Of a stretch of 18,340 nt of DNA, positions 1 through 7,722 are shown piece by piece. A model generated the notes under the pieces. That model was given only the letters and a program-made list of their open reading frames with translations. It was not told where the DNA came from and did no database searches. How positions within the stretch are numbered: the stretch's first letter is position 1; each line of letters begins with the position of its first letter. This DNA comes from Psychrobacter sp. (lineage in GTDB: Bacteria; Pseudomonadota; Gammaproteobacteria; Pseudomonadales; Moraxellaceae). Made by a program: the position numbers and the translations under genes. The stretch spans positions 1 through 18,340 of the forward strand of contig NZ_JAKDJE010000058.1 in assembly GCF_030454045.1 (NCBI RefSeq), given 5' to 3'.

Positions 1-104
1 AACAATTTTAGTGATCAGCAGTGCCTATTTGCGAATGTTCAACACGCCCTAAATAAAACCTACTTAAAAAAGTTAGACGTTAGCGCTAGCATAAGGACTA
101 TAAA

Positions 105-1034
105 ATGAATATGGCAACACAAGACGGTAAGCTTTGGATGAATGGCACAATAATTGAACAACCAGATGCCAACGTTCATGTGCTTACCCATAGCTTGCAT
201 TATGGCATGGCTGTGTTTGAAGGCGTGCGTGCTTATCAAACCGCTGATAATCGCACGGCTATTTTTCGCCTAAAGGAACACACCGAACGTCTACTTGGTT
301 CGGCAAAAATCTTTCAAATGGACGTGCCGTTTGATGCAGCCACGCTAGAGCAAGCACATAAAGATGTGGTCAAGCAAAATAACTTAGCAGAAGCCTATAT
401 TCGTCCGCTTATTTGGGTAGGTGCAGAAAAGCTTGGCTTATCTTCGCGTGACAACAGCATCAATGCTATGGTTGCTGCTTGGCATTGGGGCGCATATCTT
501 GGTGAGGAAGGTATCAAAAATGGTATCCGCGTAAAAACCTCTTCATTCACGCATCATCTACCAAATGTCACTATGTGTAAGGCAAAAGCGTCAAGCAATT
601 ACCCAGTGTCTATCATGGCAAACCAAGAAGTGACACGTAACGGCTATGATGAAGCCATTTTGATGGATCCGCAAGGGTATGTGTGCCAAGGTGCGGGTGA
701 AAACTTATTCTTGGTAAAAGACGGTGTGCTACATACGCCAGACTTGGCAGGCGGGGCACTAGATGGTATTACTCGTCGTACTATTCTTCAGTTCGCGGCT
801 GATCTAGACATCAAAGTCGTTGAACGCCGTATCACTCGTGATGAGTTCTACTTAGCAGATGAGATCTTTATGACAGGTACGGCTGCTGAAGTGACACCTA
901 TCCGCGAATACGATGATCGTACTATCGGGAATGGCGGCCGCGGACCATTGACTGAGAAACTCCAAACCCTATACTTTGATGTGGTTCATGGTCGTAATGA
1001 GAAATATATGGACTGGTTAAGCTTTATTGACTAA
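105..1034 (+). CDS. ilvE: Branched-chain amino acid aminotransferase
   Basis: Cytosolic PLP-dependent fold-type IV transaminase that reversibly converts the 2-oxo acids of valine, leucine and isoleucine to the amino acids, using glutamate as donor. The 309-residue length equals that of E. coli IlvE. The N-terminal half carries the family pattern H-S-L-H-Y-G-x-x-V-F-E-G-x-R (about 29-42). K161 in the A-K-A-S-S-N-Y context is the expected Schiff-base lysine, and E-N-L-F (199-202) and T-G-T-A-A-E-V-T-P (257-265) are the cofactor and substrate loops. An AAGGA ribosome binding site at 93-97 lies 7 bases before this ATG, which supports the start; a second ATG two codons later is less well placed. 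It is followed directly by a strong terminator, so it is probably not co-transcribed with the glycosyltransferases downstream. D-amino acid aminotransferase is a related alternative, but length and motifs favour IlvE. Confidence 0.95.
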   Translation: MNMATQDGKLWMNGTIIEQPDANVHVLTHSLHYGMAVFEGVRAYQTADNRTAIFRLKEHTERLLGSAKIFQMDVPFDAATLEQAHKDVVKQNNLAEAYIRPLIWVGAEKLGLSSRDNSINAMVAAWHWGAYLGEEGIKNGIRVKTSSFTHHLPNVTMCKAKASSNYPVSIMANQEVTRNGYDEAILMDPQGYVCQGAGENLFLVKDGVLHTPDLAGGALDGITRRTILQFAADLDIKVVERRITRDEFYLADEIFMTGTAAEVTPIREYDDRTIGNGGRGPLTEKLQTLYFDVVHGRNEKYMDWLSFID

Positions 1035-1056
1035 TAAAGTCGTTAGTTTAAAGACT

Positions 1057-1090
1057 AAAAAGGCTGAACATAATTGTTCAGTCTTTTTTT
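1057..1090 (+). terminator. Rho-independent terminator after ilvE
   Basis: A perfect 7-bp stem, CTGAACA (1064-1070) with TGTTCAG (1075-1081), has a 4-base TAAT loop and is followed by TC and a run of T. The A-run before the stem can pair with part of the T-run and lengthen the helix. It begins about 25 bases after the ilvE stop codon. Confidence 0.85.
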
Positions 1091-1093
1091 TAT

Positions 1094-1101
1094 GCTAATA
1101 T
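1094..1101 (+). promoter_or_regulatory. Candidate extended -10 promoter for the glycosyltransferase at 1141
   Basis: TGC-TAATAT fits an extended -10 element (TGn followed by five of six consensus bases) and lies just after the ilvE terminator, about 40 bases before the next start codon. The possible -35 (TTGTTC at 1074-1079) is poor and overlaps the terminator stem. This is a sequence match only. Confidence 0.35.
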
Positions 1102-1140
1102 AGCCATCATATTTATTCTTAAGATTAAAGTGAGCAGTCC

Positions 1141-1977
1141 ATGCCAATAGATTCTAGTACAACAGATAATAAAAATATCAAACAAATTATTTGTATTAAA
1201 TGGGGTACAAAGTACGGGGCTGATTACGCCAATAAATTGTATGGCATGGTATCGCGTAATATTACGCCACCGTTTCGTTTCGTCTGTTTTACCGATGATA
1301 CCACCGATGTACGTCCAGAAATCGAATGTCAGGAATTACCGCTATTAGATGTGACTATGCCCACTAATACGTTAGGCAAGTGGCCCAAGTCTCGTATGTG
1401 GGGTGAGAAGCTAGGTGATGTCACAGGTGTTGTTTTGTTCTTAGATTTGGATGTGGTGATAGTCGATAGTCTTGATCCATTCTTTGAGTATGGTGTGCCA
1501 GATGACGTTATCTTGTCATACAATCCAAGTAATCCTTTAGAGAAACTTGGACAGACCTCATGCTTTAGATTTCAAGTGGGTTCAATGGTTTCTTTACAAG
1601 AGAAATTTAAGGCAGATCCGCAAGGTATTGCTGATAAATATCGTTTTGAACAACGCTTTGTGACTCGTAATGTGCCGGGGGGTGTAAAGATATTTCCAAA
1701 AAAGTGGGTCGCTCATTTTAGACGTAAATGTCGCCAACCTTTCCCTCTAAACTATTTTATCCCACCTAAAATCCCTAAAGGTGCCAGAATAGTTATTTTC
1801 CCAGGTGGTTTGTATCCGACAAATGCTATCAATGGACAATATACCTCTAAATCTGCTGATAATGCTGCTGACCATTTAAGACAGCTAAAAGACTCTAAAA
1901 ACCTTAAGCATCCAATACGTCATTTACGTCACTTTATATTGCCAGTAGGTTGGGTTAAAGAGAACTGGAAAGAATAA
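1141..1977 (+). CDS. Putative D-x-D glycosyltransferase (paralog of the gene at 11473-12276)
   Basis: Probable cytosolic GT-A-type glycosyltransferase for surface-glycan synthesis; donor and acceptor cannot be read from the sequence. The protein has 278 residues. A conserved N-terminal segment, I-I-C-I-K-W-G-x-K-Y-G (16-26), is followed by a F-x-F-V-C-F-T-D-D block (about 45-53), and a hydrophobic strand ends in the metal-binding D-L-D (102-104). The C-terminal part has a basic patch and a V-I-F-P-G-G-L-Y-P motif, where the paralog has V-I-F-H-G-E-I-N-P. No signal peptide or membrane segment is evident. The same architecture and many of the same motifs occur in the minus-strand gene at 11473-12276, so the two are diverged paralogs at opposite ends of the locus. 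The start has a weak GTGAGC ribosome binding site 5-10 bases upstream. It lies 53 bases before the next glycosyltransferase on the same strand, so the two probably form an operon. Confidence 0.7.
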   Translation: MPIDSSTTDNKNIKQIICIKWGTKYGADYANKLYGMVSRNITPPFRFVCFTDDTTDVRPEIECQELPLLDVTMPTNTLGKWPKSRMWGEKLGDVTGVVLFLDLDVVIVDSLDPFFEYGVPDDVILSYNPSNPLEKLGQTSCFRFQVGSMVSLQEKFKADPQGIADKYRFEQRFVTRNVPGGVKIFPKKWVAHFRRKCRQPFPLNYFIPPKIPKGARIVIFPGGLYPTNAINGQYTSKSADNAADHLRQLKDSKNLKHPIRHLRHFILPVGWVKENWKE

Positions 1978-2020
1978 AAAATTATTGGTACTGATAAACT
2001 GTACAACATCCACATATGGC

Positions 2021-2025
2021 AGGAG
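2021..2025 (+). promoter_or_regulatory. Ribosome binding site that sets the start at 2031
   Basis: AGGAG lies 5 bases before the ATG at 2031 but downstream of an in-frame ATG at 2016. It therefore favours the shorter protein (286 residues, beginning M-S-N-E-I) over the 291-residue reading. Confidence 0.75.
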
Positions 2026-2030
2026 AACCT

Positions 2031-2891
2031 ATGAGTAATGAAATTGTAAAAGTGTTTGTTGGCTGCGATCCTAACAATAGTGATCTAGAGCAGATGATGG
2101 TGCTAGATCACAGTATAAAAAAGCACACGAGTATGGCGGTTGAAATCGTATGGATGCAGCTTTCTCGTGATCCTGACAGCTTTTGGTATTCGAACCCAGA
2201 AAAGGGCGAGGGATGGGATACTCGAAAATGGGCAACGCCTTTTTCGGGGTTCCGCTGGGCAATCCCTGAGTATTGTGATTTTAAAGGCCGTGCAATCTAT
2301 ATGGATGCCGATATGGTTGTGCTTAGCGACTTAAAAGAACTGTGGAATCACCCTATCCAAGGTGAGGGTGTAGTCGCGGCTAAAACAAAGGATGCCATTG
2401 CCCGTCTTTGTACTTGCGTATGGGATTGCCAAAAATCTCAGAAGGTTTTAACGCCTGTCAGTCAGTTAAAAGCTGATCCAGAAGGGCATAACAAGCTGAT
2501 GAAACAGTTTAAAGAGCATCCAGAGCTAATCACTCCTTATATAGATAGTTATAACTGTATCGATGGTGAGGATTTAGATATTGAAGATATTAAAATTCTT
2601 CATTATTCTGACATGGGAACGCAGTTCAGTCATAAATACTCCATACCACGGTTAGAGAAAGAAGAAGGGAGGCATTGGTTTGATGGTGCAATTATGCCTC
2701 ACCCCAGGCAAGAGCTTAGCGATTTGTTTGATACTTACTATAATGAAGCTATAGCGGCAGTTTATAATTTAGAAGACTATCGTGTAGAGCCATTTGGTGT
2801 CATACCCAAGAAGTCACATAAGCGATATAAAGGTAATAAAATAACTCGACCAATAAAGAGTGGATTCTTATCTAAGTTGTTTAATAGATAA
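2031..2891 (+). CDS. GT8-like glycosyltransferase
   Basis: Putative cytosolic retaining glycosyltransferase of the GT8-like GT-A group, probably acting on lipooligosaccharide or another surface glycan; sugar specificity is unknown. The 286-residue protein opens with a beta-strand, V-K-V-F-V-G-C-D-P (6-14), typical of nucleotide-sugar binding. It has a W-A-T-P-F-S-G-F-R-W-A-I-P block (about 67-79) and the metal-binding motif Y-M-D-A-D-M-V-V (D-A-D at 92-94). An H-x-S/x-D segment near 200 (I-L-H-Y-S-D-M) resembles the C-terminal histidine region of GT8 enzymes. The C-terminus is basic (K-K-S-H-K-R-Y-K...), which may aid association with the inner membrane. No transmembrane helix is visible. It is the last plus-strand gene before a hairpin shared with the convergent wecE. 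Confidence 0.72.
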   Translation: MSNEIVKVFVGCDPNNSDLEQMMVLDHSIKKHTSMAVEIVWMQLSRDPDSFWYSNPEKGEGWDTRKWATPFSGFRWAIPEYCDFKGRAIYMDADMVVLSDLKELWNHPIQGEGVVAAKTKDAIARLCTCVWDCQKSQKVLTPVSQLKADPEGHNKLMKQFKEHPELITPYIDSYNCIDGEDLDIEDIKILHYSDMGTQFSHKYSIPRLEKEEGRHWFDGAIMPHPRQELSDLFDTYYNEAIAAVYNLEDYRVEPFGVIPKKSHKRYKGNKITRPIKSGFLSKLFNR

Positions 2892-2900
2892 GCTTTTATA

Positions 2901-2936
2901 AAAACTCGCTCTATTGTTAAGTAGAGCGGGTTTTTT
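2901..2936. terminator. Bidirectional terminator between convergent genes
   Basis: The stem ACTCGCTCTA pairs with TAGAGCGGGT (10 bp, one G-T wobble on this strand) around an 8-base loop. It is flanked by A on the left and T6 on the right, so it can act on both strands. It sits between the plus-strand glycosyltransferase stop (2891) and the minus-strand wecE stop (2969). Confidence 0.8.
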
Positions 2937-2968
2937 AGAATGAATGTTATAGTAAAGAAGATAGTTAG

Positions 2969-4099
2969 TTAAGAGTAGAAATCAATAATCGCTTGTATAA
3001 CACTTTTCTGCTCATCCCGAGTCATACCATAATAAATTGGTAATCTAAGTAGTCTTTCACTGTGACTGGTTGTATAAGTATCTTCTCCATGCAGCCTACC
3101 ACTTTTTTCTCCAGCTACTGACGTATGCAAAGGTATGTAGTGAAAGACAGCAAGTATGCCGCAGTCCTTTAAATGACTTATTAAGTCAGAGCGCGTCTGC
3201 ATGTCACATACTTTAATATAAAACATATGAGCATTATGTTGACAGCCGCTTGGTATAGTAGCTAGTTCAATTTTACCTTTAGACTCAAGCATCTTAAGGT
3301 TTTCGAAGTAATAAGACCAGGAGTCTAGACGATTATTGTTTATCTCATTAGCTTTTTCAAGCTGTCCCCAAAGATAGGCGGCTTGAATATCACTGGGCAG
3401 ATAACTACTGCCAATATCAACCCACGAGTACTTATCTACCATACCTCTAAAAAACTGACTTCGGTTGGTGCCTTTTTCTCTAATTATCTCGGCTCTTTCT
3501 TTAAACTGATCATCATTAATAATTAATAAGCCACCTTCGCCACCGCTTGTATAGTTCTTAGTCTCATGAAAACTATAAGTGCCTATATGTCCAATAGTTC
3601 CTAAAGCCTGACCTTTATAAGTACTCATCATGCCTTGGGCAGCATCTTCTATAACATAGATATTATGGCGGTTTGCTAGTTCCATAATAGTGTCCATCTC
3701 ACAAGCAACACCTGCATAGTGAACAGGAACAATAGCCTTGGTTCTAGAAGTGATGGCTGATTCTATTTTAGATTCATCGATATTCATTGTATCAGGACGG
3801 ACATCAACGAAGACGATTCTTGCACCCCGTAGCACAAAAGCATTTGCTGTGCTGACAAAGGTGTAGCTAGGCATAATCACTTCGTCACCTGGCTGGATAT
3901 CTATTAAAAGAGCAGCCATTTCTAATGCTGCAGTACAAGACGGCGTCAGCAGCGCTTTTTTACAGGAAAGCTCTTTTTCAAACCAAGAGTGACAGTGTTT
4001 GGTAAAGTCCCCATCTCCGGACATTTTATCACTGCGCATGGCTTGTAAAACGTACTGGTCTTCATTACCAGTGTATGGGGGCCTATTAAATGGGATCAT
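2969..4099 (-). CDS. wecE: dTDP-4-amino-4,6-dideoxygalactose transaminase (WecE/RffA)
   Basis: PLP-dependent aminotransferase of the DegT/DnrJ/EryC1 family that converts dTDP-4-keto-6-deoxy-D-glucose plus glutamate to dTDP-4-amino-4,6-dideoxy-D-galactose (dTDP-Fuc4N). The protein has 376 residues, the same as E. coli WecE, and I recognise long blocks shared with it: L-T-P-S-C-T-A (51-57), G-D-E-V-I-M-P-S-Y-T-F-V-S-T-A-N-A-F (71-88), E-D-A-A-Q-G (151-156), and H-E-T-K-N-Y with the Schiff-base lysine K181. The start M-I-P-F-N matches the family N-terminus and overlaps the upstream acetyltransferase by 14 bases, which suggests translational coupling. It is the last gene of the rmlB-rmlA-GT56-acetyltransferase-wecE chain and ends near a terminator. 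It follows rmlA and rmlB, which supply its substrate. Confidence 0.92.
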   Translation of the reverse strand: MIPFNRPPYTGNEDQYVLQAMRSDKMSGDGDFTKHCHSWFEKELSCKKALLTPSCTAALEMAALLIDIQPGDEVIMPSYTFVSTANAFVLRGARIVFVDVRPDTMNIDESKIESAITSRTKAIVPVHYAGVACEMDTIMELANRHNIYVIEDAAQGMMSTYKGQALGTIGHIGTYSFHETKNYTSGGEGGLLIINDDQFKERAEIIREKGTNRSQFFRGMVDKYSWVDIGSSYLPSDIQAAYLWGQLEKANEINNNRLDSWSYYFENLKMLESKGKIELATIPSGCQHNAHMFYIKVCDMQTRSDLISHLKDCGILAVFHYIPLHTSVAGEKSGRLHGEDTYTTSHSERLLRLPIYYGMTRDEQKSVIQAIIDFYS

Positions 4100-4658
4100 T
4101 ATTTTCTTCTTCTAAGAATCTCTTTTCTAGTACGAGTAAGTCTTGCTTTCTATCTTTAACTTTTCTAGCAGGATTTCCTACGTAGATACCCCATGCTTCA
4201 GTGCTTTTAGTGACCAGCGTCATAGCACCAATTGAGCAGCCTTCAGCTAAATTTACTCCAGGAAAAATAATGGAGCCGGCACCAATAATGACGTGTCGTC
4301 CTATAAATACTGATTTTTTATACTCTTTTTTATATTTACTCGGTATGGTTGGATTTGTTAGAGTAGATCCACTATAGTCATCTGACTGAGTAAAAACTTG
4401 GGCTTGATAGGCCAGACCAGAGAAGTCACTAAAAACAATGCCTTTCTCACCCCCAGCGACCAAACACATTGGTGCCAGATGTACATTTCTTCCTATACTT
4501 ACTTTTCCTGAAATAACGCAGAAATCATCGATTCTTGAGTTATCGCCAATCTCAATTTGCTCTGTATTGTAAATACTGGCTTTGTCACTAACTTTTACAT
4601 TTTTGCCGAGAGACTTAAACCCCATCTCTTTTAGCTGGTTTGACGTTAAATAAGCCAT
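4086..4658 (-). CDS. Left-handed beta-helix (hexapeptide) acetyltransferase, probable dTDP-Fuc4N N-acetyltransferase
   Basis: Probable acetyl-CoA-dependent transferase of the WbbJ/VioB/galactoside O-acetyltransferase type. The 190-residue chain shows hexapeptide-repeat strands at about 22-68 and again at 117-150 (I-G-R-H-V-I-I-G-A-G-S-I-I-F-P-G-V-N-L-A-E-G-C-x-I-G-A), with H60 in an N-V-H-L-A-P context as a possible catalytic histidine. The ending G-N-P-A-R-K-V (161-167) is the usual close of such domains. It sits one base after the GT56 stop codon and overlaps wecE by 14 bases. The dTDP-Fuc4NAc pathway needs an N-acetylation step, and no WecD-like GNAT gene is present here, so I infer that this enzyme supplies it. 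Fold and class are well supported; the substrate is inferred from position. O-acetylation of the finished glycan is the alternative. Confidence 0.8.
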   Translation of the reverse strand: MAYLTSNQLKEMGFKSLGKNVKVSDKASIYNTEQIEIGDNSRIDDFCVISGKVSIGRNVHLAPMCLVAGGEKGIVFSDFSGLAYQAQVFTQSDDYSGSTLTNPTIPSKYKKEYKKSVFIGRHVIIGAGSIIFPGVNLAEGCSIGAMTLVTKSTEAWGIYVGNPARKVKDRKQDLLVLEKRFLEEENNDPI

Positions 4659-4659
4659 T

Positions 4660-5697
4660 TTAGAAAAGCTCCGAGAGTTGATTTGTTAAGGTCTCTTTTG
4701 AAAAGTATCTTTTTACTAAGTTAACATTATCATTATGGTGATGATGCTCTAGATTATTTAAGTCTTTGATATTATAAATACTTAAACCTTTGTCTTTAAA
4801 TAGTGTCCATTGGCTCGTATTATCACGCATATAAACTGTTTTACCTAAGCCTAATAACGTAATGATATTTCCTAATGCTTGCTGTCTACTATTATTAAAA
4901 ATACCAATATCGATTGAGCCCTGAAACTGTAGATAGTCATCAAATGGCATGAAGTCTGTCATTGGATAGAACTTATCACCGAGCAGCTCATTTCCTACTT
5001 TAGTCACTTTTTTAGCATGATTTTGGTCGCTATATGAAAGAGGTGTGTAAACTGCAAAGTTCTGATCTTCAAATTTGGCTAGTTTTTCAATCACCTCTAT
5101 ATGATTGTTAGTACTGTTGGCGGAGTTACCAAGTTGAATACGAATTTGGCTATTCGATGATTTTTCGCTTTCGACTGATTTGTATATGTTGCTGGTATAC
5201 ATTAAGCACTCTTTGTACTCGCCTTTAGCGCCATACCACTTTCTAGCTAAGTCAATATCACCTTGCATATAGGTAACGAGATAGCCCATATTTTTAATGA
5301 CAGACCGCCTATATATTTCTCTGACACGCCATCTTCGATTGCGCTTGCCAAACTTGTAAGTGTATAAGTCATTTCCCCATATCACCCAGTAACACTTTTT
5401 TAGTAGCCATGGAGATAAAAACAGTAGTTTCACGATGCTAATATCAACCAGACTATGCAGTATTACTTTGTCGGCTTGATGCATCTTTATTAAAATCTGA
5501 GAATAATGCTTTAACTTAGACAGTCTTTTTTTGTTAGGAAGTAAGTGTATGTTATCTGATTGAGGTAAGTCTTTTTCAGCCATACCTTTAGACAAATAGA
5601 ACTCATGGCAATTAAAATCGAAGTTCTCTTTTACCAGCTCTATGAAACTTGGCATAAACTTTTCAGCTGAGCCTATATGTAATATCTTATGACTCAT
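4660..5697 (-). CDS. GT56 family Fuc4NAc transferase, WecF-like
   Basis: Probable TDP-Fuc4NAc transferase of the GT56 family, whose type member WecF (RffT) adds Fuc4NAc to lipid-linked ManNAcA-GlcNAc in E. coli. The 345-residue protein has the family features W-V-I-W-G-N-D-L-Y (104-112; W-H-I-W-G-A-D-L-Y in E. coli), L-G-N-S-x-x-x-x-N-N-H-I (189-200; V-G-N-S-G-D-R-S-N-E-H-I in E. coli) and R-Q-Q-A-L-G-N-I (271-278; R-Q-Q-G-I-G-T-L in E. coli). No signal peptide is evident; it likely works at the cytosolic face of the inner membrane. The acceptor here is unknown, because the genes for the E. coli acceptor (wecA, wecB, wecC, wecG) are not in the window. Its start overlaps the rmlA stop (TAATG) and it lies one base before the acetyltransferase. 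A run of four histidines (318-321) is unusual. The gene is strikingly AT-rich. Confidence 0.82.
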   Translation of the reverse strand: MSHKILHIGSAEKFMPSFIELVKENFDFNCHEFYLSKGMAEKDLPQSDNIHLLPNKKRLSKLKHYSQILIKMHQADKVILHSLVDISIVKLLFLSPWLLKKCYWVIWGNDLYTYKFGKRNRRWRVREIYRRSVIKNMGYLVTYMQGDIDLARKWYGAKGEYKECLMYTSNIYKSVESEKSSNSQIRIQLGNSANSTNNHIEVIEKLAKFEDQNFAVYTPLSYSDQNHAKKVTKVGNELLGDKFYPMTDFMPFDDYLQFQGSIDIGIFNNSRQQALGNIITLLGLGKTVYMRDNTSQWTLFKDKGLSIYNIKDLNNLEHHHHNDNVNLVKRYFSKETLTNQLSELF

Positions 5698-6569
5698 TAT
5701 TGTGTCACCAGGTCTAATAAATATTGACCATAGCTGTTTTTGCTAAGTGCCTTGCCAATTCTTTCTAAGTCTTCTTTTTTTAGCCAGCCATTGTGATAAG
5801 CAATTTCTTCTAAACAAGCAATCTTGAACCCTTGACGCTTTTCAATGGTTTGCACGAACATCCCAGCCTCAATTAAACTTTCATGAGTGCCTGTGTCTAA
5901 CCAAGCAAAGCCACGTCTTAGCAGTTCAACCTTTAGATCTCCACGCCGCATATACATTTGATTAATAGTGGTGATTTCAAGCTCACCTCTATCTGAGGGT
6001 TTTACCTGTTTAGCAAACTCTATAACATCATTGTCATAAAAGTATAGGCCAGTCACTGCGAAGTTCGACTTAGGGTTGGTAGGCTTTTCTTCTATTGAAA
6101 TTGCTCTTTTATTGTCATCAAACTCGACCACTCCAAAACGTTCAGGATCTTTCACCTGGTAGCCAAATACAGTAGCCCCAGACTTCTGATTCACCGCATT
6201 TCGTAATAAGGGAGTTAGACCGGGTCCATAAAAAATATTATCTCCCAGTACTAAACACACGTTACTGTCGCCGATAAAATCTTCACCAATAATAAATGCT
6301 TGTGCTAACCCATCTGGGCTCGGCTGCACTTTGTATGTAATTTCAATGCCTAACTGGCTACCGTCTCCTAACAAGCGCTTAAACCCATCGATATCCTCGG
6401 GTGTACTGATAACCAGTATCTCTCGAATGCCTGCTAGCATTAAGACAGATAGTGGATAATAGATCATCGGTTTATCATAGATTGGCAAAAGCTGTTTTGA
6501 GACACCTTGAGTGATTGGATAGAGTCGAGTGCCTGAACCACCTGCTAAGATAATTCCTTTAGTAGCCAT
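5697..6569 (-). CDS. rmlA: Glucose-1-phosphate thymidylyltransferase
   Basis: Cytosolic nucleotidyltransferase that joins glucose-1-phosphate and dTTP to give dTDP-glucose, the first step of dTDP-deoxysugar synthesis. The 290-residue chain begins M-A-T-K-G-I-I-L-A-G-G-S-G-T-R-L-Y-P, the canonical nucleotide-binding signature. It goes on with Q-L-L-P-I-Y-D-K-P-M-I-Y-Y-P-L, V-L-G-D-N-I-F-Y-G (metal-binding Asp) and E-K-P, and ends with the typical W-L-D-T-G-T-H-E-S-L block. The reading frame stays open 27 codons further upstream, but that extension lies inside rmlB and matches nothing in the family, so I place the start at 6569. There it overlaps the rmlB stop by one base (TAATG). The same overlap joins it to the GT56 gene downstream. 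rfbA is a synonym. Confidence 0.95.
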   Translation of the reverse strand: MATKGIILAGGSGTRLYPITQGVSKQLLPIYDKPMIYYPLSVLMLAGIREILVISTPEDIDGFKRLLGDGSQLGIEITYKVQPSPDGLAQAFIIGEDFIGDSNVCLVLGDNIFYGPGLTPLLRNAVNQKSGATVFGYQVKDPERFGVVEFDDNKRAISIEEKPTNPKSNFAVTGLYFYDNDVIEFAKQVKPSDRGELEITTINQMYMRRGDLKVELLRRGFAWLDTGTHESLIEAGMFVQTIEKRQGFKIACLEEIAYHNGWLKKEDLERIGKALSKNSYGQYLLDLVTQ

Positions 6570-7627
6570 TAAGTTTTTACTCCCAGTCTTTCGCGTTGAT
6601 AGCTGCCATCTTGAACACGGCGACACCAATCTAAATTGTTTAAATACCACTCAACTGTTTTACGAATACCACTTTCAAAGCTTTCTACTGGAGTCCAACC
6701 CAAATCATTCTTAATCTTGGAGGCATCAATAGCATAACGTAAATCATGCCCAGGACGATCTTCAACAAAAGTAATTAATTCTTCATAAGATTGATTGTTC
6801 GATTGAGGCTTTAACTCATCTAAGATGTGGCAAATCGTTTTTACGACTTCAATATTCTGCATTTCATTGTGGCCACCAATATTATAAGTTTCGCCAATAG
6901 CTCCTTCAGTCACAACTTTATAAAGTGCTTTTGCATGATCTTCAACATAAAGCCAGTCACGTATTTGGTTACCTTTACCATAGATAGGGAGTGCTTTTCC
7001 ATCTAATGCGTTCAAGATAACTAGAGGTATCAGTTTTTCTGGAAAGTGGTAAGGGCCATAGTTGTTAGAGCAGTTAGTGATAACAATAGGCAGACCATAG
7101 GTTCGATACCAAACACGAACCAAGTGATCTGAACTGGCTTTTGAGGCAGAGTAGGGAGAGCTTGGAGCGTAAGGAGTCAACTCAGTAAATAAATCAATAG
7201 TACCTTCTAAATCCCCATACACTTCATCAGTAGATATGTGATGAAATCTAAATTGAGATTTCTTATGCTGGTCTAAGCTTTGCCAGTACTTCCGACTAGC
7301 TTCTAGAAGCGTATATGTACCAACGATATTAGTGTTTATAAATTCAGAAGGGCCATCAATTGAGCGATCAACATGTGACTCAGCAGCAAGATGCATGATT
7401 AGATCAGGCTGGAATTCACTAAAGGACTGCTCGATAGCTGCCGCATCACATATATCTATTTTTTGAAAAGTATAGTTGGGATTGCTTTCAACTTCGACCA
7501 GTGATTCTAAGTTTCCTGCATAGGTTAATTTATCAATATTTAAAATCTGATGGTCAGTATTCTTGATTAAGTAGCGTATAAGAGCGGACCCGATAAAGCC
7601 TGCTCCGCCTGTAATGAGAATATGCAT
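6569..7627 (-). CDS. rmlB: dTDP-glucose 4,6-dehydratase
   Basis: NAD-dependent extended short-chain dehydrogenase that converts dTDP-glucose to dTDP-4-keto-6-deoxy-D-glucose. The 352 residues match the family length. The N-terminal Rossmann motif G-G-A-G-F-I-G-S is at 7-14, the catalytic S-T-D-E-V-Y-G precedes the Y-S-A-S-K-A active-site motif, and N-C-S-N-N-Y-G-P-Y-H-F-P-E-K is characteristic of RmlB. The frame is open 25 codons further upstream, but the Rossmann motif must lie near the N-terminus, so the start M-H-I-L-I-T-G-G at 7627 is chosen; its ribosome binding site is weak. It is first in the five-gene chain with rmlA, the GT56 gene, the acetyltransferase and wecE. There is no rmlC or rmlD, so its product probably feeds WecE rather than rhamnose synthesis. 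rfbB is a synonym. Confidence 0.95.
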   Translation of the reverse strand: MHILITGGAGFIGSALIRYLIKNTDHQILNIDKLTYAGNLESLVEVESNPNYTFQKIDICDAAAIEQSFSEFQPDLIMHLAAESHVDRSIDGPSEFINTNIVGTYTLLEASRKYWQSLDQHKKSQFRFHHISTDEVYGDLEGTIDLFTELTPYAPSSPYSASKASSDHLVRVWYRTYGLPIVITNCSNNYGPYHFPEKLIPLVILNALDGKALPIYGKGNQIRDWLYVEDHAKALYKVVTEGAIGETYNIGGHNEMQNIEVVKTICHILDELKPQSNNQSYEELITFVEDRPGHDLRYAIDASKIKNDLGWTPVESFESGIRKTVEWYLNNLDWCRRVQDGSYQRERLGVKT

Positions 7628-7722
7628 ATAATATCTTTTAAAATTTAGTTGATATGAAGTTACGTAATCAGTTGCTGTGCAAGAATTTGCAAGACTAAGC
7701 AAAGAAGCTTCTTATCAAGAAT

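Noticed and set aside
6570..6650. N-terminal extension of RmlA by 27 codons
   Set aside because: The extension lies within rmlB, has no family similarity, and the nucleotide-binding motif begins right after the ATG at 6569, as in all RmlA proteins.
5697..7627. A dTDP-rhamnose operon (rmlBADC)
   Set aside because: rmlC and rmlD are absent, and the intermediate is consumed by the adjacent wecE, so Fuc4N is the supported product.
7628..7702. N-terminal extension of RmlB by 25 codons
   Set aside because: The Rossmann G-G-x-G-F-I-G motif should sit near the N-terminus; the extra residues are not typical of the family.
7702..7713. The 12-base palindrome AAGAAGCTTCTT as a terminator after the tail-anchored transferase gene
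   Set aside because: It has no loop and is GC-poor, with no T-run following on the minus strand; it would make only a very weak hairpin.
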